From: an uncultured Oleispira sp.
Lineage (GTDB): Bacteria > Pseudomonadota > Gammaproteobacteria > Pseudomonadales > Oceanobacteraceae
Length of the DNA stretch: 64,000 bases
Assembly (NCBI GenBank): GCA_913061415.1
Contig: CAJXUD010000003.1
Span: 208,316 to 272,315 of the forward strand
Reading direction: 5' to 3'
The position numbers and the translations under genes were made by a program. Each line of letters begins with the position of its first letter. Within the stretch, counting starts at the first letter, position 1. Under the pieces are notes generated by a model. The model had not been told where the DNA came from. It was given only the letters and a program-made list of their open reading frames with translations, and searched no databases. Shown here piece after piece: positions 9,085 through 16,846 of this stretch.

Positions 9085-9851
9085 TGATCCATAATAAAAC
9101 CATTCTTATTGCCGGAGCCTCTTCCGGCATGGGTCGCCAGGTGGCTTTATTACTGAGCCATCACAATAATCGAATTATTATCTGTGCTCGTAGAAGCGCT
9201 GAATTAGAACGTCTCAGTCATGAAATAATCAACAACGGTTCGCAAGCACTGGTGGTTGTATGTGATGCACTGTGCCCTAAAGAAGCTGAGAACTGCATTC
9301 AGCAATCGATTGATCAATTCTCTAGCATTGATATTGCGCTATTAAATATTGGCGATGGTCCAGCCTTTAATATGAGCAATACCACGGTCGCTGCCATTCA
9401 GCAAAATACCCAGCTCAACTACGGCACTCAAGTAAACTTTCTCGTGCCACTCATCGCTCATATGAAGCAGCAAGGCTTTGGATTAATAGCCCATACCAAC
9501 TCACTGGCGGGATTTTTAGGCTTACCGATGCAAGGGCCTTATTCTGCGGCAAAAGCGGCTGGACGCATTCTAATGGACACCTGTCGCATTGAATTAAAGC
9601 CCTTTGGGCTGAAGTTCGTCTCGGTTTACCCTGGATTTGTGGCAACCGATCGAGTTCAACAAGATGGCATTCCGGCGCCGTTTGAAATCAGCGAAATTGC
9701 AGCCGCTCGGCACATCATCTATGCCATTGAAAAAGAAAAAGCCGACTATGCCTTTCCGTTTATCACGGCCAGTTTGGTGAAGCTCGCCAGTATTTTACCA
9801 AAAGCCCTCACCTCTAGAATATTGGTTAAACTGATACCACAAGATTATTAG
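9084..9851 (+). CDS. Short-chain dehydrogenase/reductase
   Basis: A classical SDR of 255 residues: the cofactor motif GASSGMG is at residues 11-17, LNIGDGP replaces the usual NNAG, and the catalytic Tyr153-x3-Lys157 lies in YSAAKAA. It should be a soluble NAD(P)-dependent oxidoreductase. Its start overlaps the DUF819 stop (TAATG), so it is probably the redox step of the same pathway, such as oxidation of a hydroxy or keto intermediate. The substrate cannot be read from the sequence. Confidence 0.88.
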   Translation: MIHNKTILIAGASSGMGRQVALLLSHHNNRIIICARRSAELERLSHEIINNGSQALVVVCDALCPKEAENCIQQSIDQFSSIDIALLNIGDGPAFNMSNTTVAAIQQNTQLNYGTQVNFLVPLIAHMKQQGFGLIAHTNSLAGFLGLPMQGPYSAAKAAGRILMDTCRIELKPFGLKFVSVYPGFVATDRVQQDGIPAPFEISEIAAARHIIYAIEKEKADYAFPFITASLVKLASILPKALTSRILVKLIPQDY

Positions 9852-9873
9852 TGAGGCTCTAAAAGATAGGCAT

Positions 9874-9911
9874 AAAAAAACCGCAAACGATGAATCGATT
9901 GCGGTTTCTCG
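9874..9911. terminator. Bidirectional terminator between the SDR and fadI
   Basis: AAACCGCAAACGAT pairs with ATCGATTGCGGTTT around a 2-nt loop, with A-rich and T-rich flanks. It lies between two convergent genes and can serve both. Confidence 0.8.
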
Positions 9912-9940
9912 GCTACTTACTAATCAGAAGAAAGCGTTGC

Positions 9941-9989
9941 TATTTAGCTTCTTCTATTTAGCTTCTTCTATTTAGCTTCATCTATTTAG
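9941..9989 (-). repeat. 14-bp tandem repeat spanning the fadI stop codon
   Basis: TATTTAGCTTCTTC occurs at 9941-9954 and 9955-9968, TATTTAGCTTCATC at 9969-9982, and a partial copy continues into the coding end at 9983. The unit copies the last codons (..EAK-stop) of the gene. Because 14 is not a multiple of 3, the copies lie in different frames. Confidence 0.9.
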
Positions 9990-11268
9990 CTTCTAAGATG
10001 GCCACAACACCTTGGCCACCAGCCGCACAGATAGAGATCAGACCGCGGCCTTCACCCTTCTCTTCTAGCATTTTAGCCAAGGTAGAAACCAAACGACCAC
10101 CCGTTGCAGCAAATGGGTGACCTGTTGCAATAGAAGAACCATTAACGTTCAACTTGCTGCGATCGATAGAGCCCATCGCGGCATCACGGCCTAATTTTTC
10201 TTTACAGAAAGTTTCGTCTTCCCACGCTTTCAAGGTTGAAGCAACAACACCTGCAAACGCTTCGTGAATTTCGTAGTAGTCAAAATCTTGCAACGTTAAA
10301 TCAGCACGCTTCAACATGTTAGAAACAGCATAAGCTGGAGCCATTAATAGACCTTCGGCATCTTTACCGACAAAATCAACGGCTGCTGTTTCGTAGAAAG
10401 AAAGGTAAGCGCGTACTGGCAAGTTGTTTTCTTTTGCCCACTCTTCAGACGCTAGCAATACACAAGAAGCACCATCGGTTAATGCCGAAGAGTTAGCCGC
10501 GGTTAATGTGCCATTGCCTGATTTCTTATCGAAAGCTGGCTTCAACGTCGCCATTTTGTCTAGATTAGGTACACGTGCAAGATTGTCTTTTTCTAAACCT
10601 TGGAAAGGCGTTACCAAATCATCAAAAAAGCCACGCTCGTAAGCGGCTAATAAATTGGTATGGCTATTAAAGGCAATTTGATCTTGCTCTTCGCGCGTAA
10701 TGCCCCATTTTTTAACCGTAATTTCTTGGTGCTCACCCATCGACATATTCGTGCGCGGCTCACCATTACGTGGTGTTAACGGCGCTAAATGCTTAGGACG
10801 GATCTTAGAAAGCAACTTTAGACGCTGGCCAGTTGTTTTTGCGCGGTTAACGTCTAATAGAATTTTACGTAAGCCTTCAGAAACACCAATCGGTGCATCA
10901 GAAGTTGTATCAGAACCACCCGCAATCCCACAATCGATATGGCCAAGAGCGATTTTATTTGCAACCTGCATACAGGCTTGTAAGCCAGTACCACAGGCTT
11001 GCTGAATATCAGTCGCGGGGGTCATTGGGTTTAATGCCGTGCTCAATACACATTCACGTGCCAGGTTAAAGTCACGGCTGTGTTTAATAACGGAACCGGC
11101 AACTACTTCACCAATTTTTTTACCTTGCAGGTCATAACGGTTGATCAAACCATTCAAGGCGGCCGTTAGCATGTCTTGGTTAGACGCATAAGAATAGGTG
11201 GTATTAGAACGTGCGAAAGGAATACGGTTACCGCCAATAATGGCTACGCGACGAATTTTCTGTGTCAT
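9982..11268 (-). CDS. fadI: Acetyl-CoA C-acyltransferase (FadI-type thiolase)
   Basis: This 428-residue thiolase cleaves 3-ketoacyl-CoA with CoA, the last step of beta-oxidation. The acyl-accepting cysteine is Cys92 in QQACGTGLQA. The other catalytic residues are His384 in ATGHPFAATGG and Cys414 in SICAAGGQG. Length and N-terminus match FadI rather than FadA. No FadJ-like partner is adjacent. It is instead divergent from a two-domain FabG, an arrangement common in fatty-acid-degrading gammaproteobacteria. A biosynthetic role cannot be excluded. Confidence 0.9.
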   Translation of the reverse strand: MTQKIRRVAIIGGNRIPFARSNTTYSYASNQDMLTAALNGLINRYDLQGKKIGEVVAGSVIKHSRDFNLARECVLSTALNPMTPATDIQQACGTGLQACMQVANKIALGHIDCGIAGGSDTTSDAPIGVSEGLRKILLDVNRAKTTGQRLKLLSKIRPKHLAPLTPRNGEPRTNMSMGEHQEITVKKWGITREEQDQIAFNSHTNLLAAYERGFFDDLVTPFQGLEKDNLARVPNLDKMATLKPAFDKKSGNGTLTAANSSALTDGASCVLLASEEWAKENNLPVRAYLSFYETAAVDFVGKDAEGLLMAPAYAVSNMLKRADLTLQDFDYYEIHEAFAGVVASTLKAWEDETFCKEKLGRDAAMGSIDRSKLNVNGSSIATGHPFAATGGRLVSTLAKMLEEKGEGRGLISICAAGGQGVVAILEAK

Positions 11269-11641
11269 GTTTTGTTCCTATTAAAATTAGGGCTAGTAAA
11301 TTAAGGCTATCTAAATGCTAATACTTTGTTAACAACAATTAGCGACTATATAACGACTACAATAATGGGCATCGACCTGAGTGTATAGGCCTCAACACCA
11401 TGGAAAAAACTTTAGAACTTGAGTCTACCTGTTAGCCAGCGTCTCGCATTGGCTGAAGCGACGCATTAAGCATTCAAGCGGTCAATTAAATATTGTAGGA
11501 TAGCTGCTCTAATCTGTTTAACTTGGTAGTCATGTATTCAGCGTTTTTTGCTCGATACGGTTTAATGTCTACCAGACTCACACATTAGTGAGTACACACA
11601 AACCCTATACATCAAATATTTAAAGAGTGGGAAGCGATATC
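11269..11641. other. Intergenic region between fadI and fabG-like gene
   Basis: This 373-bp divergent region should hold both promoters. I see a TTGTTAACAA palindrome at 11328-11337 on the fadI side and a CTCAC-N6-GTGAG inverted repeat at 11577-11592 on the fabG side. No open reading frame or fatty-acid-regulator site is convincing. Confidence 0.4.
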
Positions 11642-13060
11642 ATGGGAAATTTTTACGAAACTATGCTGAATTCTGGCATGGGCCGAAAAGTATTAGGTAG
11701 TGTTGGCTTACCAACACCAATCGAACTCAATCGTTATAGCGCGAGCCAAACTACCTTTTTAGAAGGTAATGTTTTAGTCGGCACAGCAAAAAACGGCGAA
11801 TTAATTTCTGACATCGTGCGTAATTTAGGCGACTCTGATGCAAAAATTTTCTTCCCATCCGCAGCACTAACCGCTAGTGAAATCGTTAAAGCAGGTAGTG
11901 ATCACTCTGTAAAAGTGACTCAAGTTGAATGTGCTAAAGGCATGAAAGAAAAGTTCAACGTCGTTATCTTTGATGCTTCTGGTATTGAAGATGGCGAAGG
12001 CTTAACACAGCTATATACTTTCTTTAACCCTATCATGCGCAGCCTAACGTCTAATGCTCGCGTTATCGTATTGGGTCGCCCGCACATGAAAGCCGCCAAT
12101 GGCGAAAAAGCAGCTGCAATGCGTGCGTTAGAAGGTTTTACACGTTCTGTTTCTAAAGAGATCGGTAAAAAGAGTTCTACTTCTCAGGTTGCTTACATTG
12201 AAGAAGGCGCAGAGAAGCAAATGGATTCTACTATCCGTTTCTTAGCATCGGCTAAATCGGCTTATGTTGCTGGCCAGGTTATTCACGTGCGTAAGAGTGA
12301 AGAAGTTCAATACCCAGATTGGCATAAGCCATTAGCAGGCAAAGTAGCGCTTGTAACGGGTGCTTCCCGTGGTATTGGCGAGTCAATCGCTCGCACACTT
12401 TCTCGTGATGGCGCTACCGTACTGGGCTTAGACATTCCACCAGCAGAAGCTGACTTGCACAAAGTCATGTCTGAAATTGGCGGTGAATCGTTATTGGCTG
12501 ATATTTCTTCTAAAGAGGCCCCTGCTCAAATTGCCGCTAAATTAAAAGAAATGGGCGGAGCAGACATTGTTGTTCATAACGCCGGTATCACTCGTGATAA
12601 AACCCTAGCCAACATGCCTCAGCATTGGTGGGATATGACGATTGCGATTAACTTGTCAGCCGAAGAGCATATCAATAACGAGCTGTTTGCGACCACTACC
12701 ATCAATTCTGGCGCGAGCATTATCTGCGTATCGTCTATGAACGGTATTGCCGGTCAAATGGGCCAGACTAACTATGCAGCGTCTAAAGCAGGCGTTATCG
12801 GCTATGTTCAGTACATGGCTGATGAGTTAGCAGAAAAGAACATCACCATTAACGCGGTGGCTCCTGGTTTCATCGAAACTGCGATGACCGATGCGATTCC
12901 GTTCATGACCCGTGAAGTTGGCCGTCGTTTAAACTCGCTATCTCAAGGTGGTAAGCCTGTCGATGTAGCGGAAACAATTGCTTTCTTTGCTAATCCAGCA
13001 TCAAGCGGCGTGACCGGTAATGTTGTGCGTGTTTGTGGGCAGTCATTAGTCGGGGCTTAA
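11642..13060 (+). CDS. Two-domain 3-oxoacyl-ACP/CoA reductase (FabG4-like)
   Basis: The 472-residue protein has an extra N-terminal domain (residues ~1-220) before a full SDR ketoreductase. The latter carries VTGASRGIG near residue 237, NAG in VVHNAGITRD, and the catalytic YAASK near residue 378. This layout matches high-molecular-weight FabG (FabG4) enzymes that reduce 3-oxoacyl thioesters with NAD(P)H. The ATG at 11642 has a GGGAAG Shine-Dalgarno 7 nt upstream; a GTG at 11627 is less likely. Divergent from fadI, so the two may interconvert 3-keto and 3-hydroxyacyl substrates. Confidence 0.88.
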   Translation: MGNFYETMLNSGMGRKVLGSVGLPTPIELNRYSASQTTFLEGNVLVGTAKNGELISDIVRNLGDSDAKIFFPSAALTASEIVKAGSDHSVKVTQVECAKGMKEKFNVVIFDASGIEDGEGLTQLYTFFNPIMRSLTSNARVIVLGRPHMKAANGEKAAAMRALEGFTRSVSKEIGKKSSTSQVAYIEEGAEKQMDSTIRFLASAKSAYVAGQVIHVRKSEEVQYPDWHKPLAGKVALVTGASRGIGESIARTLSRDGATVLGLDIPPAEADLHKVMSEIGGESLLADISSKEAPAQIAAKLKEMGGADIVVHNAGITRDKTLANMPQHWWDMTIAINLSAEEHINNELFATTTINSGASIICVSSMNGIAGQMGQTNYAASKAGVIGYVQYMADELAEKNITINAVAPGFIETAMTDAIPFMTREVGRRLNSLSQGGKPVDVAETIAFFANPASSGVTGNVVRVCGQSLVGA

Positions 13061-13093
13061 TCGTATTAGTAGGACTTAGGCACAGTAAAACTG

Positions 13094-13141
13094 CTATTAA
13101 AAGTGCCATCAAAGATTCTATTAAAAGTACAATCAAAGGCT
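13094..13141 (+). repeat. 24-bp tandem repeat after the fabG-like gene
   Basis: Two 24-bp units (13094-13117 and 13118-13141) both begin CTATTAAAAGT and contain ATCAAAG. They differ at four or five positions and lie just before the terminator. Confidence 0.7.
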
Positions 13142-13170
13142 CAATGGATAACTCCATTGGGCCTTTTTTT
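13137..13170 (+). terminator. Rho-independent terminator of the fabG-like gene
   Basis: GGCTCAATGGA pairs with TCCATTGGGCC (one wobble) around TAAC, followed by seven T residues. It lies about 75 nt after the stop codon. Confidence 0.9.
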
Positions 13171-13252
13171 ATGCATTCTTCGTAATTCCAGCAAGCTATG
13201 AAATCTGAACTAGACTATAAGGTAACTTACACAGTTTATTCAGAGTTTTGGT

Positions 13253-14207
13253 ATGAACCCGAGCACCTTAAAATTGTATTTTTCCGTCCCACTAGCTTTT
13301 TTACTGCTTACTCTAAGCCGCTTTAAGTTATAGCCAAACACTGCGGGTCGGCACAACATTATGGCCGGGCTACGAGCCGCTATATCTAGCCGAAGAGATC
13401 AATGCTTATAAGAGTGATATCCGACTGATAAATTACCCTTCGACCAGCGAAGTGCTGCGCGGTTTCAAAAATCATACTTTGGAAGCCGCAGCGCTTACCC
13501 TCGATGAAGTTATTCTATTATCTGAGTCAGGTACTGCTATCGATATTATATTGATTCTGGATATATCGGAAGGAGCCGATGTCATTATGGGTCGCCCTGA
13601 GTTGGTTAATATGCAGGGATTGATCGGGGCTAAAGTTGCTGTAGAAAGTACTGCTGTGGGTGCCTATACATTAAGTCGGGCACTTGAAATGCACAATATT
13701 GACATTCAAGATATCTCTCTCGTTAACGCAGTACTAAGCAGTCATAAGGAATCCTATACAAAAAAATTGGCTGATGCCGTCGTCACATTTGAACCGGTGA
13801 GAACACAATTATTGAATCTGGGAGCCATTGAACTGTTTAGCTCAAAAGAAATTCCCGGCGAAATTCTAGATGTATTAGTCGTTCATAAAAATACTATCAA
13901 TACTCACAAAGAGCAGCTCTATGACATTGCGAAAGGCTGGTTTAAAGGACTTCAGCAGATAAAAAAATCTCCAAATGCATCTTATAGATTCATCGCATCT
14001 CACTTAAAACTAACCGAAAAAGAAGTGAAAGACAGCTATTTAGGACTATCCCTTCCCTCTTTAAGTGAGAACAAAAAGCTAATGACCGGCAGCCCTGCTC
14101 CACTCAGCCTAACATTAGATCGTTTAACGCAACATATGATTGATACCAACCTTCTAGATTCAGGTGCTACAAAAAAAACCACCATTAATACTATGTTTTT
14201 ACCTTAG
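13253..14207 (+). pseudogene. ABC-type substrate-binding protein, frameshifted in the signal peptide
   Basis: The mature part resembles periplasmic binding proteins of the NrtA/SsuA/THI5-like group (LRVGTTLWPGYEPLYLAEE, then VIMGRPELVN and GAKVAVESTAVGAYTLSRAL). A signal-peptide start ATG lies at 13253 (MNPSTLKLYFSVPLAFLLLTLS), but that frame ends at TAG 13331. The rest is read one base further on, open from 13317 to 14207. Removing one C at about 13318-13319 would give LTLSALSYSQ followed by the mature protein, a sensible cleavage region. A GTG at 13452 would miss the first ~60 residues and the signal. So this is either a recent null mutation or a sequencing error. Seven nt upstream of a diguanylate cyclase. 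Confidence 0.75.
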
Positions 14208-14214
14208 AACGCCC

Positions 14215-15951
14215 ATGCCTCTAAGAATATTAATTCCGCTACTGCTGCTCGTATTTTCACTATTGGTTACCTCAATAGGATACATCGCTATCCGTGCAGA
14301 TTTAACGGAGGCCATCGAGCGTCAGGCGTTAAACTATATGAATATTGAATTAAATAAATTTCAATCATTATATGAACCGCTTTTAGCCAAAAAGGATTTA
14401 AAAGCGATTCTATCGCTACATGCCTCTAAAGCTTCTGAACTGGATAATACGGGGATGATTGTTGTGGCAGAAGACGGAATAGTAGCAGCCTCTAACAATC
14501 AACAAGATCTGCAGCGCTCTTGGAAAAAAACCCGCCAACAGTTAGATCCAGATTTGATTAATAAAACAATTAATTCAAAGCAGCGACATACAAAATTCTC
14601 TAACGATCGAGAAAAGCTAAATGGATATATTGATCTTTGTGTAAGAGATTTATCAAAAGGGCTTAGAGCCTATTCATGCGGTTTTTTATACTATCAACTT
14701 GATGTCGAGTCGAGACAAAGCAGCGCTCGAACTTGGCTAATCAAACAGTCTTTATATATTGCGATTGGTACTGGCATCGCAGCGTTTATTTTATTACTCA
14801 TCATTCATTTTAAAGTTACTGATAGAGTATTAAAAGTCCAAACCGTATTAGACAAATGGTCAAACGGTGATCGAAATGCAATAATTGAAATTAAAGGCAA
14901 TGACGAACTTAATCATATTGCGACTATGATTAACCATTTAGTAAGTCGATTTTCTGAAGATGAAAAAGCATTGATTTTTAATAAACAAGTCAATGATGCA
15001 ATCATTCAAAGTGCTAATTACAGCATCATTACGACCGATAAGAGTGGTATAATTACCAGTTTTAATGCTAGTGCTGAAAGACTTTTAGGCTATTCCAAAG
15101 AAGAGCTTATCAATAAAGAATCTCCCGGAATCATCCACGATATTTCAGAGATCATTTCTCACAATAAAAAATTATCTGTTGAGTTAGGTAAAGAAGTTAA
15201 GATCGGATTTGAAACATTAACGGCTAAATCTCGAACAGGCGAAATTGACGAAAATAACTGGACCTACATTCATAAGGATGGCAGCCGCATTCCCGTACGA
15301 TTATCGGTCACCGCGCTCTATGATCCTCAAGATAAAATTTATGGTTTCTTGGGTATTGCCCATGACATATCAGAGCAATTAAAAACAGAAGAGCAACTTG
15401 AAAAGCTCGCCTACTTCGATCCTCTTACTAAGTTGCCAAACCGCATGCTATACAGCGACCGCTTAGAGCAAGCTATTGTATTTGCAAGCCGTAACAAATC
15501 TAAGTTTTCTGTGTTCTTTATTGATTTAGATAAGTTTAAATTTTTGAACGATAATTATGGCCATGAAGTGGGTGATAAATTATTAATTAAAGTGGCTAAT
15601 ATTCTCACGCGCTGCGTGCGCAAATCCGATACCGTTGCCCGGTTGGGAGGGGATGAGTTCACAGTTATTTTACCTAATATAAATAGCCCTTATGATCGAA
15701 ACTCTGTCAGTTTTATTGCTGAAAAACTCATCAATCAACTGAGCCAAGATTTCGTCATCGACGATCATTTAGTGCAGATAGGTGCAAGTATTGGCGTCGC
15801 CGTTTACCCAGAACATGGCACGGATGTCTCGAACTTAAACAAACATGCGGATATCGCCATGTATAAGGCTAAAGATCAAGGTCGTGGGCAGCATGCCTTT
15901 TACGATCCTCTTACAGGTTACTCATTACCAGGAACAGACTTAAAAACATAA
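14215..15951 (+). CDS. Membrane diguanylate cyclase (HAMP-PAS-GGDEF)
   Basis: The 578-residue inner-membrane sensor has a first membrane helix at residues ~4-24, a periplasmic domain to ~178, a second helix at ~180-203, a HAMP-like linker, a PAS domain at ~262-385, and a GGDEF domain to the C-terminus. The intact GGDEF is at ~478-482 (ARLGGDEF), with an RxxD inhibitory site (RKSD) five residues before it. It should make cyclic di-GMP with product inhibition; there is no EAL domain. The start at 14215 follows the binding-protein stop by 7 nt, so the pair may sense a ligand through the periplasmic binding protein, as NspS-MbaA does in Vibrio. Confidence 0.9.
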   Translation: MPLRILIPLLLLVFSLLVTSIGYIAIRADLTEAIERQALNYMNIELNKFQSLYEPLLAKKDLKAILSLHASKASELDNTGMIVVAEDGIVAASNNQQDLQRSWKKTRQQLDPDLINKTINSKQRHTKFSNDREKLNGYIDLCVRDLSKGLRAYSCGFLYYQLDVESRQSSARTWLIKQSLYIAIGTGIAAFILLLIIHFKVTDRVLKVQTVLDKWSNGDRNAIIEIKGNDELNHIATMINHLVSRFSEDEKALIFNKQVNDAIIQSANYSIITTDKSGIITSFNASAERLLGYSKEELINKESPGIIHDISEIISHNKKLSVELGKEVKIGFETLTAKSRTGEIDENNWTYIHKDGSRIPVRLSVTALYDPQDKIYGFLGIAHDISEQLKTEEQLEKLAYFDPLTKLPNRMLYSDRLEQAIVFASRNKSKFSVFFIDLDKFKFLNDNYGHEVGDKLLIKVANILTRCVRKSDTVARLGGDEFTVILPNINSPYDRNSVSFIAEKLINQLSQDFVIDDHLVQIGASIGVAVYPEHGTDVSNLNKHADIAMYKAKDQGRGQHAFYDPLTGYSLPGTDLKT

Positions 15952-16013
15952 GTTATTTTTGCTATGATTGCCGCAATATTTTTCAACAGAGCTGCTGCAG
16001 CAAAATAACCCAC

Positions 16014-16829
16014 ATGGCTAAAAATAAGCGCGACATACCTAATTATCAACTCCCAATTATTGAAACGCACTTTCACTTAGATTATCTAAAAGAAGGCTCA
16101 ACGGAAGAAATTCTAGATAAAGCCCGTCAAATCGGTGTTGAGCGCTTTTTAACCATCGCTGTTTCTCCTGATAATCTAGAAAAAGTCATTGCCTTAACCG
16201 AACAGCACGACGACGTATACGGCACCTTAGGCATTCATCCTCACGATGCCGAGCTCTATAACGATGAAGTCGAAGCCATTATTCGTAAAAATCTAGCGCC
16301 CGAGAATCGTAGTCCTAAATTTAGAGCCGTCGGAGAAATAGGTCTAGATTATTTTTACGATAACGCCGATCGCAAGATTCAACGTGATGTGTTTGAGCGC
16401 CAACTGCAAATCGCCGTTGATTATGAGCTACCCGTAGTGATTCATACCCGTGAAGCCGATGAAGATACTCAGGCGATTTTATCCAACTTTGCCCCTCTGA
16501 TGAAAAACAAAGGCGTGATTCATAGCTTTACCTCGGGCATCGAACTCGCACGCTTCTGTGTGGGCCAAGGCTTCAATTTAGGCATCAATGGTATCGTAAC
16601 CTTCAATAAGGCCGACAACGTTCGCGAGGTGGTTGCTGATACCCCAATAGAGCAGCTTCTATTAGAAACCGATGCGCCTTTCTTGACCCCAGTCCCCTAC
16701 CGCGGCAAAGAAAACGCCCCGTGCTATTTACCCTTTATTGCAGAAAAAATAGCCGAAGTTAAAGGCATGACGGTCGAAGACGTTTTAACCCAATGTTATA
16801 AAAATTCGGTGAATACCTTTTTTAGCTAA
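16014..16829 (+). CDS. TatD family metal-dependent hydrolase
   Basis: An amidohydrolase-fold TatD protein of 271 residues. The metal ligands are visible as His19-x-His21 (ETHFHLD), Glu in VGEIGLDY, His in VIHTRE and IHSFTSG, and Asp in LLETDAPFLTP. TatD proteins are typically 3'-5' DNA exonucleases or deoxyribonucleases acting in the cytosol in DNA repair or turnover. The N-terminus has about ten extra basic/polar residues. A second, diverged TatD lies at 28247. Convergent with the secreted nuclease gene, with only 17 nt between. Confidence 0.9.
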   Translation: MAKNKRDIPNYQLPIIETHFHLDYLKEGSTEEILDKARQIGVERFLTIAVSPDNLEKVIALTEQHDDVYGTLGIHPHDAELYNDEVEAIIRKNLAPENRSPKFRAVGEIGLDYFYDNADRKIQRDVFERQLQIAVDYELPVVIHTREADEDTQAILSNFAPLMKNKGVIHSFTSGIELARFCVGQGFNLGINGIVTFNKADNVREVVADTPIEQLLLETDAPFLTPVPYRGKENAPCYLPFIAEKIAEVKGMTVEDVLTQCYKNSVNTFFS

Positions 16830-16846
16830 GCACTTATAGCTTTCAT

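Noticed and set aside
9941..9989. CRISPR-like array
   Set aside because: The units are 14 bp, contiguous and without spacers. The same holds for the other tandem arrays here.
13452..14207. GTG-initiated complete gene for the substrate-binding protein
   Set aside because: The homologous frame continues upstream to 13317 with recognisable binding-protein sequence, and a signal peptide lies in another frame. So the GTG is not the native start.
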